NCBI RefSeq assembly: GCF_014842925.1
Contig: NZ_JACYXJ010000002.1
Location: forward strand, 620,001 to 684,000
Source: Roseibium polysiphoniae
GTDB lineage: Bacteria > Pseudomonadota > Alphaproteobacteria > Rhizobiales > Stappiaceae
DNA length: 64,000 bases
Direction: 5' to 3'
A program made the translations under genes and the position numbers. This document shows, in pieces, positions 52,702 to 62,146 of this stretch. The notes under the pieces are model-generated. The model saw only the letters and a program-made list of their open reading frames with translations, did not search any database and was not told the DNA's origin. Each line of letters opens with the position of its first letter. Position 1 is the first letter of the stretch.

Positions 52702-53919
52702 ATGCCTGAGACCTCAGACAAGATCCACGACATCGTTGTTGTCGGAGCTGGTCCGTCCGGTTTGACGGCGGCGCTCCTGTTTGCCTCGGCCGGCTTCGAA
52801 ACAGTGTTGGTCGCACCCGCCGTGAACCTTGAGGACGGGCGCACGACCGCCTTGTTGCAAGACTCGGCCACGCTTTTTGAACAGATTGGCGTCTGGGAAA
52901 GTCTTCGGGGCTTTGCAACGCCACTTTCGAAGATGCGGATGATCGATGCCACAGGCAGGCTTGTGCGTGCGCCGGAGGTCACATTCGACAGTGCCGAGCT
53001 CGACCTTGATGCCTTCGGATATAATCTGCGCAACAAGGACCTGAACCGCGTCCTCGCAGAGGTGGCTCAGGAGCAAACCAATCTGACGTTCGTCGAAGAT
53101 CTTGCGGTTTCCTATGACTTCGGCGACGAGAATGTCACTGTTTCCAGCCAGGATGGCATGCCTATCAAGGCTCGGTTGCTTGTTGCAGCTGACGGCCGCA
53201 ACTCCCAGGCGCGTGAGGCCGCCGGAATAGACCTGCGCCGCTGGAGCTATCCGCAGGTGGCCGTGGTCCTCAATCTGGAGCACGACAGGCCTCACAACGA
53301 CACTTCCACCGAGTTTCACACGCCCACCGGTCCCTTCACGCTCGTTCCCCTGCCCGGTCGCTCGTCGTCCCTTGTATGCGTCGTTACGCCGGAGCAGTCC
53401 GAGACCCTCAAGGCCATGTCGACAACGGACCTGGCGCTCGAACTTGAGCAACGCGCTCATTCGATCATTGGCAAATTCCGCATCGCCAGCGAGCCACAGA
53501 GCTTTCCGCTGTCAGGTCTGTCGGCCAAGTCGCTCGTAGGAAAACGGCTCGCGCTGATCGGAGAAACTGCGCATGTCTTCCCGCCGATCGGAGCGCAGGG
53601 CCTCAATCTCGGCCTGCGGGACGTAGCCTCTTTGGGGAAACTCTTGACGTCAGCACGCGGCACGGGAGCGGACATTGGCTCGGCGCAGGTGCTGTCCCGC
53701 TATGAAAGCGACCGGCGCAGCGATATTTCCACGCGAACCTTTGCGGTTGATGCATTGAACCGGTCGCTTCTGACCGACTTTCTTCCGGTGCAGATCGCTC
53801 GAAGTGCGGGGCTTTATCTGGCCGACAAGGTTCCTCCGCTTCGGCGGCTGCTCATGCGCGAAGGTATCGCTCCGGGCACCAGACGTAAGGCCCCGCCAGT
53901 TCGGGACGGCGTCCACTAG
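52702..53919 (+). CDS. UbiH/UbiF/COQ6-family FAD-dependent monooxygenase
   Basis: This 405-residue flavoprotein has the N-terminal FAD-binding GxGxxG in DIVVVGAGPSGLTAALLFA, the DG motif in LLVAADGRNSQAREAAG near residue 165, and the second FAD contact in LIGETAHVFPPIGAQGLNLG near residue 290. These are the marks of ubiquinone ring hydroxylases. No other ubiquinone genes lie nearby, so which ring position it acts on is open. The ATG at 52702 starts the family sequence; 20 upstream in-frame codons are not conserved. It is convergent with the AEC gene (27 bases apart) and divergent from the DUF2182 gene. Confidence 0.9.
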   Translation: MPETSDKIHDIVVVGAGPSGLTAALLFASAGFETVLVAPAVNLEDGRTTALLQDSATLFEQIGVWESLRGFATPLSKMRMIDATGRLVRAPEVTFDSAELDLDAFGYNLRNKDLNRVLAEVAQEQTNLTFVEDLAVSYDFGDENVTVSSQDGMPIKARLLVAADGRNSQAREAAGIDLRRWSYPQVAVVLNLEHDRPHNDTSTEFHTPTGPFTLVPLPGRSSSLVCVVTPEQSETLKAMSTTDLALELEQRAHSIIGKFRIASEPQSFPLSGLSAKSLVGKRLALIGETAHVFPPIGAQGLNLGLRDVASLGKLLTSARGTGADIGSAQVLSRYESDRRSDISTRTFAVDALNRSLLTDFLPVQIARSAGLYLADKVPPLRRLLMREGIAPGTRRKAPPVRDGVH

Positions 53920-53946
53920 CTTTCCGTGCCTGCCCGGCTATGGGTT

Positions 53947-54903
53947 TTAGCCACCCAAGGGAATGACATTGTTGGTGATCGCCCAAATGAATCCGGTCAC
54001 GGTCACGACCGACGCCAATGTTCCAATCAAAACGAAACTCGCGGCCCGTTGAACGTAGGTGCTGTACTGCTGCGCGATGACAAAAACATTCGTCGCGGGC
54101 GGCAGACAGGCCATGAGGATTGCCGTTGCGACCCAGATTGGATCGAAGCCACCGATCCAGGAGAGCAGCAGGAACACAAGGACCGGGTGAACGATCAGCT
54201 TCACAACAAGAACCGCAGGCAGCTCAATCGGAATGCGGCCAGCGGGGCGCAACGCGACGCCGACGCCCATGGCAAAGAGCGCGCAGGGCGCGGCTGCCCC
54301 GCTGAGAATACTCAGCATCGTATCAATCGCTTCAGGCGGCCTGAAACCAATAGCTGCAGCGCCCACGCCTGCAATGGTTGCAAGGATGAAGGGATGGGTG
54401 AAGACCCGCCAGAAAATCTTGGTGAGTGTCTTGCGCATCGGCTCCTTGTCGGTTCCGCCCACGGCCATCATCAGTGGGGCGAGAATGAAAAGAAGCGTGT
54501 TGTCGAAGCAAAGAATCAGCGCTGTTGGAACGGTTGCCGCAGGCCCAAGAACGGCCAGCGTCAGGCCAGGTCCCATGTAGCCGATGTTGGAATAGGCTCC
54601 TGCGATCCCCAAAATGGTGGATTCAGGCACGCTGCCGCGAGTCGCCAAGACACCGATGCAAAAGGCGATGGCGAACACCGTATAGGTCGTGAAGGTGGTC
54701 GCCGAAACGAAGGTAAGATCGGTCAGCTGTTCGATCGGTGTTTCAGACAGGAGCCTGAAGAACAAAGCCGGCAAGGCGATGTAGATGATGAAGAAATTCA
54801 TCCAGGCAAGCCCGCTTTCCGGCAGTTTGCCGATTTTCCCGGATACAAAGCCGAGGAAAATCAAGCCGAAAAAGGGAAAGGCCAGTGTGATGACGTCTTG
54901 CAT
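53947..54903 (-). CDS. AEC-family transporter (auxin efflux carrier type)
   Basis: This 318-residue inner-membrane protein has about ten hydrophobic segments. AEC family marks are FPFFGLIFLGFVSGKIGKLP, NFFIIYIALPALFFRLLSE, GAYSNIGYMGPGLTLAVLG and the C-terminal ACLPPATNVFVIAQQY. Bacterial members export or import dicarboxylates such as malate. The ATG at 54903 is the family start; 33 in-frame upstream codons are rejected. Confidence 0.9.
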   Translation of the reverse strand: MQDVITLAFPFFGLIFLGFVSGKIGKLPESGLAWMNFFIIYIALPALFFRLLSETPIEQLTDLTFVSATTFTTYTVFAIAFCIGVLATRGSVPESTILGIAGAYSNIGYMGPGLTLAVLGPAATVPTALILCFDNTLLFILAPLMMAVGGTDKEPMRKTLTKIFWRVFTHPFILATIAGVGAAAIGFRPPEAIDTMLSILSGAAAPCALFAMGVGVALRPAGRIPIELPAVLVVKLIVHPVLVFLLLSWIGGFDPIWVATAILMACLPPATNVFVIAQQYSTYVQRAASFVLIGTLASVVTVTGFIWAITNNVIPLGG

Positions 54904-55108
54904 TCTCGAGCTAACCGCAATCAATGGTGGGCCATGACGGCAGGCGCCGTCAGCCGAACGGTCCCTGATGGCTTGCATCAGATGGACACCTTGGATAATC
55001 ACCCCTGATAGGTTTGTTCTTCAACGCTCCATATCAGGCTTAAACGTTAGAGACGGTCTTGCCGGCTCCTGCAAGTCTCGGTTTGTTACAAATGGTACTG
55101 CCGCCCCG

Positions 55109-55996
55109 ATGCCCTTCGCGAAAAGCTTGAAAAATCTCTGGTACCGGTTGGAAACAGCCGCTTTACGCGTTGCGATCATTTTGTTCCGCCTGATCCCTGT
55201 GGACATCGCTTCGGCGGTGATGGGGCGTCTTTGGCGCTTCTTTGCCCCCCTGAATTCGAGACATCAGCGTGCCCTTCAACATCTTGAAGCGGCATTGCCT
55301 CAAACAACTGCTGAAGAGCGCGAACAGATCGTGCGCGGCATGTGGGAGAACCTTGGGCGGGTTGCTGCCGAAACCTTCCATATTGCCGAGCTCTTGCCGC
55401 AGGACGACCGTTTCGTGGCCATCGCCGATGAAACCACGAAGCGCGTTCTCGCCGGAAAACAGCAGGCTGTTTTTGTTTCCTTCCATTCCGGAAACTGGGA
55501 AATGTGTGTTCAGCCCGCAGTGCGGGCGGGCCTTGATCTGGCAGGCGTCTACCAGGCGCTGAAGAATCCTTTTGCGGATGCGGCCCTGCGCGACATGCGC
55601 AAGGACCTCTATCGATTGGGCCTGTTTTCAAAAAGCCACGAGACCGCCCGCAAGCTCGTCAGGATCGTCCGGGAAGGCGGTGTTCTGGCGATCATGGGTG
55701 ACCTGCGCGAGACCCGCGGCATCAAGGTGCCGTTTTTTGGCCGGCCGGCCTATGCCAACCCGGTGCCGGCGACGCTTGCACGTTCCGGCGGCGTGCCGAT
55801 CATCCTTGGCCGTGTTATCCGAACCAAGGGTGTGCATTTCGCCATTGAAGGCCGGGCGATCGAGGTTCCCGTAACTGACGATCGCAAGGCAGATATTCAA
55901 GCGGTTACTGAAGAGATCCACCGTGTCTTTGAGGAATGGATCCGCGAGCACCCTGAGCAGTGGATGTGGATCCACCGCAAGTGGGCCAAGGCCTGA
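55109..55996 (+). CDS. Lipid A biosynthesis acyltransferase (LpxL/HtrB family)
   Basis: This 295-residue inner-membrane acyltransferase adds a secondary acyl chain to lipid A. A hydrophobic stretch near residue 18-40 anchors it; the catalytic HX4E motif is in FVSFHSGNWEM near residue 128-138, and later blocks are GVYQALKNPFADAALR, GVLAIMGDLRETRGIKVPFFG and EQWMWIHRKWA at the C terminus. The ATG at 55109 is chosen although no clear ribosome site precedes it; an in-frame ATG at 54968 would overlap the AEC promoter region. Confidence 0.92.
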   Translation: MPFAKSLKNLWYRLETAALRVAIILFRLIPVDIASAVMGRLWRFFAPLNSRHQRALQHLEAALPQTTAEEREQIVRGMWENLGRVAAETFHIAELLPQDDRFVAIADETTKRVLAGKQQAVFVSFHSGNWEMCVQPAVRAGLDLAGVYQALKNPFADAALRDMRKDLYRLGLFSKSHETARKLVRIVREGGVLAIMGDLRETRGIKVPFFGRPAYANPVPATLARSGGVPIILGRVIRTKGVHFAIEGRAIEVPVTDDRKADIQAVTEEIHRVFEEWIREHPEQWMWIHRKWAKA

Positions 55997-56113
55997 CGTT
56001 TCCAGGTCGCGTCAACCCCGCCCGGTGGCTGCGCCTTTCGGAGAATATGTGCAGCGCAATAAGGCGGTTATACATTTGCCAAACGTGCCGGCAGATGAGG
56101 GAGTGACAGAGCC

Positions 56114-57154
56114 GTGAAGACACCCAAAGCCTTTTACCAGCCGCTGGCCATTGGTGCGCCTGCCCCGTTCCGTGACTTGCCGGTCGCCCTCGAACGCATG
56201 ATCCACTTTGTGCCGCCGCATGTCGAAAAGATGCGCGCCAAGGTTCCGGATCTCATCAGCAAGGTCGATGTGGTCCTTGGCAATCTTGAGGACGCCATTC
56301 CAGCGGATGCGAAGGTCGAGGCGCGGCGCGGCTTCATACAGATGGCCAAGGACAATGATTTCGGCCAGACAGGTCTGTGGACCCGCGTCAACTGCTTGAA
56401 CAGCCCCTGGTTTCTGGATGACCTCATGGAAATTGTACCCGAGGTTGGCGACAAGCTTGATGTCATCATGCTGCCAAAGGTCGAGGGGCCCTGGGACATC
56501 CACTACCTGGACCAGCTGTTGGCTCAGCTGGAGGCAAAGTCCGGAATTTCCAAACCGATCATGATCCATGCGATCCTGGAAACGGCAGAAGGCGTCAATA
56601 ACGTTGAAGCGATCGCAGCGGCCAGCCCACGGATGCACGGCATGAGCCTTGGCCCGGCCGATCTTGCGGCCTCGCGGGGCATGAAGACAACGCGTGTGGG
56701 TGGCGGGCATCCAGACTATGCCGTTCTGTCCGATGACAGCAACGGCGCGGCGCGCACAGCATTTCAGCAGGACCTTTGGCATTATACGGTCGCCAAGATG
56801 GTTGATGCCTGCCTGTCCTACGGACTGAAGCCCTTCTACGGCCCGTTCGGCGACTTTTCCGACCAGGAGGCCTGTGAAAGCCAGTTTCGCAACGCGTTCC
56901 TGATGGGCTGCCTCGGTGCCTGGTCGCTCCATCCGAAGCAGATCGAGCTGGCAAAGCGCGTTTTCAGTCCCGATCCTGCTGAAGTTGCCTTTGCCATCAA
57001 GATTCTCGAGGCAATGCCGGATGGGACGGGAGCCGTCATGATCGATGGAAAGATGCAGGATGACGCGACCTGGAAACAGGCCAAGGTGATCGTGGATCTG
57101 GCGAAGCTGGTTGCGAGCAAGGACCCGGAGCTCGCTGAAGTTTACGGTCTTTAG
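56114..57154 (+). CDS. mcl1: L-malyl-CoA / beta-methylmalyl-CoA lyase
   Basis: This 346-residue HpcH/HpaI-family lyase splits beta-methylmalyl-CoA to glyoxylate and propionyl-CoA and makes or splits L-malyl-CoA. Recognised blocks are [19 protein letters not shown] (metal-binding Glu and Asp), [52 protein letters not shown] and [17 protein letters not shown]. It is the key lyase of the ethylmalonyl-CoA pathway, which replaces the glyoxylate shunt in many alphaproteobacteria. The start is a GTG preceded by GAGGGAG. Other pathway genes are not in the window. Confidence 0.93.
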   Translation: MKTPKAFYQPLAIGAPAPFRDLPVALERMIHFVPPHVEKMRAKVPDLISKVDVVLGNLEDAIPADAKVEARRGFIQMAKDNDFGQTGLWTRVNCLNSPWFLDDLMEIVPEVGDKLDVIMLPKVEGPWDIHYLDQLLAQLEAKSGISKPIMIHAILETAEGVNNVEAIAAASPRMHGMSLGPADLAASRGMKTTRVGGGHPDYAVLSDDSNGAARTAFQQDLWHYTVAKMVDACLSYGLKPFYGPFGDFSDQEACESQFRNAFLMGCLGAWSLHPKQIELAKRVFSPDPAEVAFAIKILEAMPDGTGAVMIDGKMQDDATWKQAKVIVDLAKLVASKDPELAEVYGL

Positions 57155-57258
57155 AGACTTCGTGTACTATGATTTGTCGGATTAGCGGCAGGGAAAGCGC
57201 TTGCCACACAATCGCGCAAGCGCTATCCCGGCAAAATCCGTCTGATCAGGTTGACAAA

Positions 57259-57582
57259 ATGCGTACGGCGAAATTCAGAATTGGTCAGGTCGTGCGGCAC
57301 CGCATCTACCCCTTCCGAGGGGTGATATTTGATGTCGATCCGACCTTCAGCAATACCGAGGAATGGTGGGATTCCATTCCCGAAGACGTTCGGCCAAACC
57401 GAGATCAGCCGTTCTACCACCTGCTTGCTGAAAACGAGGAGACGGAATACGTCGCCTATGTCAGCGAGCAAAACCTAATCCCGGATATTACTGGCGAGCC
57501 GGTCCGGCACCCTCAGGTCCATGAGATCTTTGAAGAACTGTCCGACGGCTCCTATGTGCCGCTGACTGTCGAGATCCACTAA
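57259..57582 (+). CDS. hspQ: Heat shock protein HspQ / hemimethylated DNA-binding family
   Basis: This 107-residue YccV/HspQ protein has the blocks AKFRIGQVVRHRIYPFRGVI, DVDPTFSNTEEWWDSIP, NRDQPFYHLLAENEET and YVAYVSEQNLIPD. In E. coli, HspQ is a specificity factor for the Lon protease and also binds hemimethylated DNA. The ATG at 57259 is the family start; the frame upstream to 57169 is not conserved. It follows mcl1 by about 100 bases and precedes a bidirectional terminator. Confidence 0.94.
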   Translation: MRTAKFRIGQVVRHRIYPFRGVIFDVDPTFSNTEEWWDSIPEDVRPNRDQPFYHLLAENEETEYVAYVSEQNLIPDITGEPVRHPQVHEIFEELSDGSYVPLTVEIH

Positions 57583-57668
57583 AAGCCCCCCGGCTCAACA
57601 ACTTTCCTGACAGCGTAGCGGTGCGCCGCAGTGCCGGTGTGTCTGCTTCAGTGCCTCATTTCAAATAA

Positions 57669-57697
57669 AAACGCCGCCCCGAATGGGAGCGGCGTTT
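57669..57697. terminator. Bidirectional terminator between hspQ and the ialB-like gene
   Basis: AAACGCCGC (57669-57677) pairs with GCGGCGTTT (57689-57697). On the minus strand TTTTATTT follows the stem, so it is best for the ialB-like gene; on the plus strand TTT ends the stem, which may serve hspQ. Confidence 0.8.
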
Positions 57698-57721
57698 GCA
57701 ATCTCGAAAACTGGCTGAAGC

Positions 57722-58333
57722 TTACTGAGCGTCGTTCTGAGCGTCGATCAGCTTTTGGCGTGCTTCATCGGCGCGGCGCTGCAGCTCGGACTGGAGCTCT
57801 TCTTGCTTCTTCTGCAGGTCAGCAACGTCCATTGGCTCGCCGTCGTAAACCTTGGTGAAGCCGATGAGCGTCAGCTCAAGCGGTATCGCCTTGGCCTGCT
57901 GGTTCAAGGTGGTGAGAACGAGCTTGCCGCCTTGCTTCATCGAGTTCACGAAGGACGCGTCGATTACGAGCTCGGAATAACAGGCGTTCGGGAAACAGAT
58001 GCCGTATTTGGCCTGGGTCTGCTTGCCGCTGTCGATCTGGACACGAAGGCCCGGCTGGATCAGCATGCCGGTCGGAACCGCGATAAGCAGCGTCTTGCGC
58101 GCTTCACCATCGATTTCACGGATAGCCACAGAACTCAGGAACTGGCCTGTGTTTGTCCGTAATTCCTGCGTGATCAGGCAGATTTCCTTGTTCACTTTGG
58201 GATCAACGTTACACACCTTGACCCAGGGGGATTCTTCCTCGGCAGTCTGCGCGGAGACCGTACCTACAGAAGAGGTCATTGCCAGCGCGGCAAAGGCGCA
58301 GCCGATCAATCCTCTTTTGAAAACATTTTTCAT
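57722..58333 (-). CDS. Invasion-associated locus B (IalB) family exported protein
   Basis: This 203-residue protein starts with a signal peptide (KNVFKRGLIGCAFAALAMTS ending near VSAQT). The IalB domain has SPWVKVCNVDPKVNKEICL and QELRTNTGQFLSSVAIRE, and a conserved cysteine pair in YGICFPNACYSELVID. A charged coiled-coil tail follows (residues about 170-203, DLQKKQEELQSELQRRADEA). The ATG at 58333, with GAGGAT upstream, is chosen over the start at 58384. IalB proteins are common in free-living Hyphomicrobiales too; a virulence role should not be assumed. Confidence 0.88.
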   Translation of the reverse strand: MKNVFKRGLIGCAFAALAMTSSVGTVSAQTAEEESPWVKVCNVDPKVNKEICLITQELRTNTGQFLSSVAIREIDGEARKTLLIAVPTGMLIQPGLRVQIDSGKQTQAKYGICFPNACYSELVIDASFVNSMKQGGKLVLTTLNQQAKAIPLELTLIGFTKVYDGEPMDVADLQKKQEELQSELQRRADEARQKLIDAQNDAQ

Positions 58334-58594
58334 TCGAACTATCCTCAATCGTACGTCCGCAAATCTTACGCCGTTCTGCGGCATTCGCGCGGCAACTTCA
58401 AGTGCCTCGCGCGCTGTTTAGCGTTCGGGGAACCCTTGCGAGACGAATACGGCAAGAGGGTGACCGATATGCAACGCCCGGCAAAATCAAGAGAAACAGG
58501 AATATCTGGGGCTATTTAGCAGCGCATACATCGCAGTCTATTTACCATGTGGTAGCATTCGGTTGAGAATCAAAATCTGCTCAGAGCCTTAAAG

Positions 58595-60469
58595 ATGATT
58601 AAAGCCACCGATTTGTGCATGCAGCGACTTTGCCGATCTGCGGCGGTGGGCCTGGTATTCAGTCTTGCTTTCCTGTGCTTTCAGGTAGGCGCTGACGCGA
58701 GCGATGAGACCGTTCCATCGGTCCACGCCATCTCCATGCACGGCGAACCAGCTCTGCCGCCGGATTTCGTCTCCCTGCCCTACGCCAACCCGGATGCCCC
58801 ACAAGGCGGAACCCTGACACTGGGCGTCCAGGGAACCTTCGACAGCCTGAATTCCTTTATTGTTCAGGGCGGCTGGACCAGCGCACGCGGCATGAAAGAA
58901 CGCCAATTCGGCAGCAATATCTTTGAAAGCCTGCTGATGCGCTCCTACGCGGAGCCCTTCACGCTCTATGCGCACCTTGCAGAAAGCGTGCGCATGCCGG
59001 ACAGCCGGGAATGGATGGAGTTTACGTTGAACCCAAATGCGAAGTTCTCCGACGGATCGCCCGTGACCGTCGAGGATGTGGCGTTTTCCTTCGACATCAT
59101 CCGTGACAAGGGCCGCCCGCCCTATCGCAACTGGTACGCCAATATTGTCGCGAAGGAATTTCCAGCCGAGCGAACCATTCGACTGGTCTTTGAAAATGGC
59201 GACAACAGAGAGTTGCCGCTGCTGATCGCGCTGGCGCCAATCCTGTCAAAGGCAAATACGGACGCTGAAAACTTCGACAAGTCTACGCTCAAAGCGCCAA
59301 TCGGCACAGGGCCTTACGTCTTTTCCGAAATCGATCCGGGAAAGCGCGTCGTTTACAAGAAAAATCCTGATTATTGGGCCAAGGACCTCCCGGTCAAAGC
59401 CGGGTTCGACAATTTCGACGAGATCCGCATTGAGTACTTTCGCGACGAAACGACGTTGCAGGAGGCCTTCAAGAAGGGTCTCATTGATGTCCTTCAGTTC
59501 CGCGATCCTGTCCGCTGGAAGACAGGGTTTGATTTCCCCGCAGCCAAAGACGGGCGCGTGATTCAGGAAGAGATTACGCTTGGAACACCGGCCAACATGC
59601 AGGGAATTGCCTTCAACACCCGCCGTGCCGTGTTTTCGGACGTTCGTGTGCGCCGGGCGCTCGCGATGTTGTTTGATTTTGAGTGGGTCAACCGGAACAT
59701 CTACTACGGTCTTTACAAGAGGACCGGCGGCTATTGGGACAACTCCATACTGTCCTCACTCGGACGTCCGGCCGACGAGCGCGAACGTGCGTTGCTTGCC
59801 GACTATCCTGACGCTGTCATTCCGGAGGTGATGGAAGGGACGTGGCGTCCGGCGGAAGCCGACGGGTCCGGACGCGACCGCAAGGTTCTGCGTGCGGCGC
59901 TCGGAGAGTTCAAGAAAGCAGGTTTTGACCTCAAAGACGGCAAGCTGGTCGATACAGGCGGCGGTGAGGCGCTTGCATTTGAAATTCTCACCAAAAACGA
60001 GGATGAGGAAAAGCTGGCGCTCGCTTACACGCGGACGCTGACGCTCCTCGGCATTGATGTGACGGTTCGCACTGTTGACCCATCCCAGTTCGAAGATCGT
60101 CGGATCAAGCGCGATTTCGATATGGTCTTCAACACCTGGTACGCCTCCCTTTCTCCCGGCGGCGAACAATACGGCCGCTGGTCTCAAGCCGCAGCTGAAG
60201 CCGAAGGCTCGTTCAACATCGTCGGCGCTCGCGAGCCCGTGATTGACGCATTGATTGACGCAATGGTCGGGGCCCGGAGCAAAGAGGATTTTGTTGCCGC
60301 CGTGCGCGCGTTCGACAGGGTGCTGATCTCGGGCGCCTATGCCGTACCACTGTATCACGTCCCCGACATCTGGATGGCTCACTGGGACACGGTCGTTCCT
60401 CCGCAGGAGCATTCCCTCTATGGCGATGAAGTTGACACCTGGTGGTCAGCTGAAGCCGATAGAAACTGA
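58595..60469 (+). CDS. YejA-like peptide ABC transporter binding protein
   Basis: This 624-residue exported protein of the SBP_bac_5 family has a signal peptide (SAAVGLVFSLAFLCFQVGADA). It resembles YejA, the microcin C and peptide binder, in HAISMHGEPALPPDFVSLPY, NPDAPQGGTLTLGVQGTFDS and GTGPYVFSEIDPGKRVVYKK. YejA genes usually lead a yejABEF operon, but no permease or ATPase follows here, so this is an orphan binding protein. It is 18 bases upstream of the ANL-like gene. The 260 bases before it (58334-58594) hold its promoter and that of the ialB-like gene, with nothing else seen. Confidence 0.9.
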   Translation: MIKATDLCMQRLCRSAAVGLVFSLAFLCFQVGADASDETVPSVHAISMHGEPALPPDFVSLPYANPDAPQGGTLTLGVQGTFDSLNSFIVQGGWTSARGMKERQFGSNIFESLLMRSYAEPFTLYAHLAESVRMPDSREWMEFTLNPNAKFSDGSPVTVEDVAFSFDIIRDKGRPPYRNWYANIVAKEFPAERTIRLVFENGDNRELPLLIALAPILSKANTDAENFDKSTLKAPIGTGPYVFSEIDPGKRVVYKKNPDYWAKDLPVKAGFDNFDEIRIEYFRDETTLQEAFKKGLIDVLQFRDPVRWKTGFDFPAAKDGRVIQEEITLGTPANMQGIAFNTRRAVFSDVRVRRALAMLFDFEWVNRNIYYGLYKRTGGYWDNSILSSLGRPADERERALLADYPDAVIPEVMEGTWRPAEADGSGRDRKVLRAALGEFKKAGFDLKDGKLVDTGGGEALAFEILTKNEDEEKLALAYTRTLTLLGIDVTVRTVDPSQFEDRRIKRDFDMVFNTWYASLSPGGEQYGRWSQAAAEAEGSFNIVGAREPVIDALIDAMVGARSKEDFVAAVRAFDRVLISGAYAVPLYHVPDIWMAHWDTVVPPQEHSLYGDEVDTWWSAEADRN

Positions 60470-60487
60470 TCGGAAAAGCGAAGAACC

Positions 60488-62116
60488 ATGAGAGCAATTT
60501 CCGAAACCCAGGCCGCGGACCACCACAAAGATGGCAGTTGGTCCGATGCGACTCTCGACAGCCTGTTCAAGTCTACGGCGTCGGCCCATCCGGACAGGCT
60601 CGCGATTGCCGATGCGCCTGACCGTGCAGACTGGACCGGCGGTGAACCGCGAAGTCTCAGCTATGCCGAGGCGGACAAGGAAATTGACCGGCTGGCTGCG
60701 TTCTACGGCGCGGTTGGTCTGACGGCCGATCATGTCATTGGCATACAGTCACCCAACACCGTCGATACGGTGATCGCGTTTTTGGCAGCCCTGCGCGCGG
60801 ACCTGATTGTCTCTCCGCTGCCGCTTCACTGGCGCCAGAAGAATGTTCTTGAAGCTCTGAATTCTATCGGAGCGAAAGGCTTTATCGCCGCGGACCGCGT
60901 TGAAACCCGCATGGTCGGAGCCGACGCGCGCGATGTCGCGGCAGACCTGTTCTCCCTTCGCTTTGTCTTCGGGCTTGGCAAGGATGTTCCTGACGGTCTG
61001 ATTGAGCTGGGCCCTATGCTCGCCGAAATGGGCGATGGTCTGACATTCACAGAGAGCGACAGAAGCGAGGCCGCCGATCACACGGCGACTGTCTCCTGGA
61101 GCCGCAGTGGCGGAGAAACAGTTCCGGTCACCCGTTGCCACAATCACTGGATTTCGGCAGCCAAGCTCGCTTTGGCCGAAACCGAGCTCGGCGATGGTGC
61201 CAAGCTGCTCGTGCCTTATTCCCTCAGTGGACTAACCGGGCTCGGTGGCGGACTGGTGCCCTGGCTCCTTTGTGGCGGCAGTTTGCATCTGCATCACCCG
61301 ACCTCTTTGGTGCGCCTTGCCAAACACGCGAATGAGGTGGACGCCGACTATGTGCTGACTCCGGGGCCATTGGCGCAAATGCTCGACAAGGGTGTCGCCA
61401 ACAAGAGCGCGACAATCGCTGCGGCCTGGAACATTGCGGCACCGCCGCCGTCGGCCTTCGAGCCCATGCACCCGATGGTGGATCTGCACATCGCCGATGA
61501 GTTTGCACTCGTTGCGCGAAAGCGCAGTCACGCAACCAGCGTTGAGGCTGTTCCGTTGGGAAAGCAGACCGGGTCGAACGGGCGTGAGAGCGGGCCAGCC
61601 CTTCTGGACATTGCCATCGACACTTCGGCAGACGGCGAAACGCCAAAGCTGTTGGTCAAGGGACCGGCGGTTCCGGGTGCTGAGTGGCGGAACCTTGCCG
61701 ACAACAAATGCCTTTCCTGGACAAAAGAGGGATATCTTGAGACCGGCATCCTGGTGGAACCGGTTGATGGTGGTCTGGCAGGCTTCGGCATTCCGGGCGC
61801 ATACGCGCCAGGCGCCGGACAACTTGATGCGATTGACGCCCTCTATATGACCTACCCCGGGCTCCAGGAAGCTGCCGCCTTTCTTGTCGAAGACGACATT
61901 ATCGGTGCGCGGCTTTATGCGGCTCTGGTTCCTTCGCCTGGAAATGTGCCTGACGCCAAGGCGTTCTTTGCATTCCTAGACGCCGCTGGTGTCGACCTTG
62001 CGCAGATCCCATTCCGTGTTCTCATTCTTCAGTCGTTGCCAAGAGACCAGAACGGCGAGGTTGACAGGAGGCGCTTGACCCTGCGCACCCAGCGGTTGGC
62101 GGCGCAAGTTGCGTGA
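60488..62116 (+). CDS. Degenerate AMP-binding (ANL superfamily) protein, probable pseudoenzyme
   Basis: This 542-residue protein has the acyl-CoA synthetase fold: LFKSTASAHPDRLAIADAP at the start, SYAEADKEIDRLAAF, VIGIQSPNTVDTVIAFLAAL, and a small C-terminal domain. The adenylation motifs are damaged: the A3 loop, normally (T/S)SGTTGxPKG, reads SWSRSGGETVPVT; the Y.TGD motif reads YLETGIL; and the C-terminal catalytic lysine is replaced by glutamate (RDQNGEVDRR). It is therefore unlikely to adenylate fatty acids and may be a scaffold or sensor. It lies 18 bases after the YejA-like gene and 30 before the receiver-like gene, in one operon. Confidence 0.82.
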   Translation: MRAISETQAADHHKDGSWSDATLDSLFKSTASAHPDRLAIADAPDRADWTGGEPRSLSYAEADKEIDRLAAFYGAVGLTADHVIGIQSPNTVDTVIAFLAALRADLIVSPLPLHWRQKNVLEALNSIGAKGFIAADRVETRMVGADARDVAADLFSLRFVFGLGKDVPDGLIELGPMLAEMGDGLTFTESDRSEAADHTATVSWSRSGGETVPVTRCHNHWISAAKLALAETELGDGAKLLVPYSLSGLTGLGGGLVPWLLCGGSLHLHHPTSLVRLAKHANEVDADYVLTPGPLAQMLDKGVANKSATIAAAWNIAAPPPSAFEPMHPMVDLHIADEFALVARKRSHATSVEAVPLGKQTGSNGRESGPALLDIAIDTSADGETPKLLVKGPAVPGAEWRNLADNKCLSWTKEGYLETGILVEPVDGGLAGFGIPGAYAPGAGQLDAIDALYMTYPGLQEAAAFLVEDDIIGARLYAALVPSPGNVPDAKAFFAFLDAAGVDLAQIPFRVLILQSLPRDQNGEVDRRRLTLRTQRLAAQVA

Positions 62117-62146
62117 TCTCAATCGACAGTTTGGTATTTTGGCGTA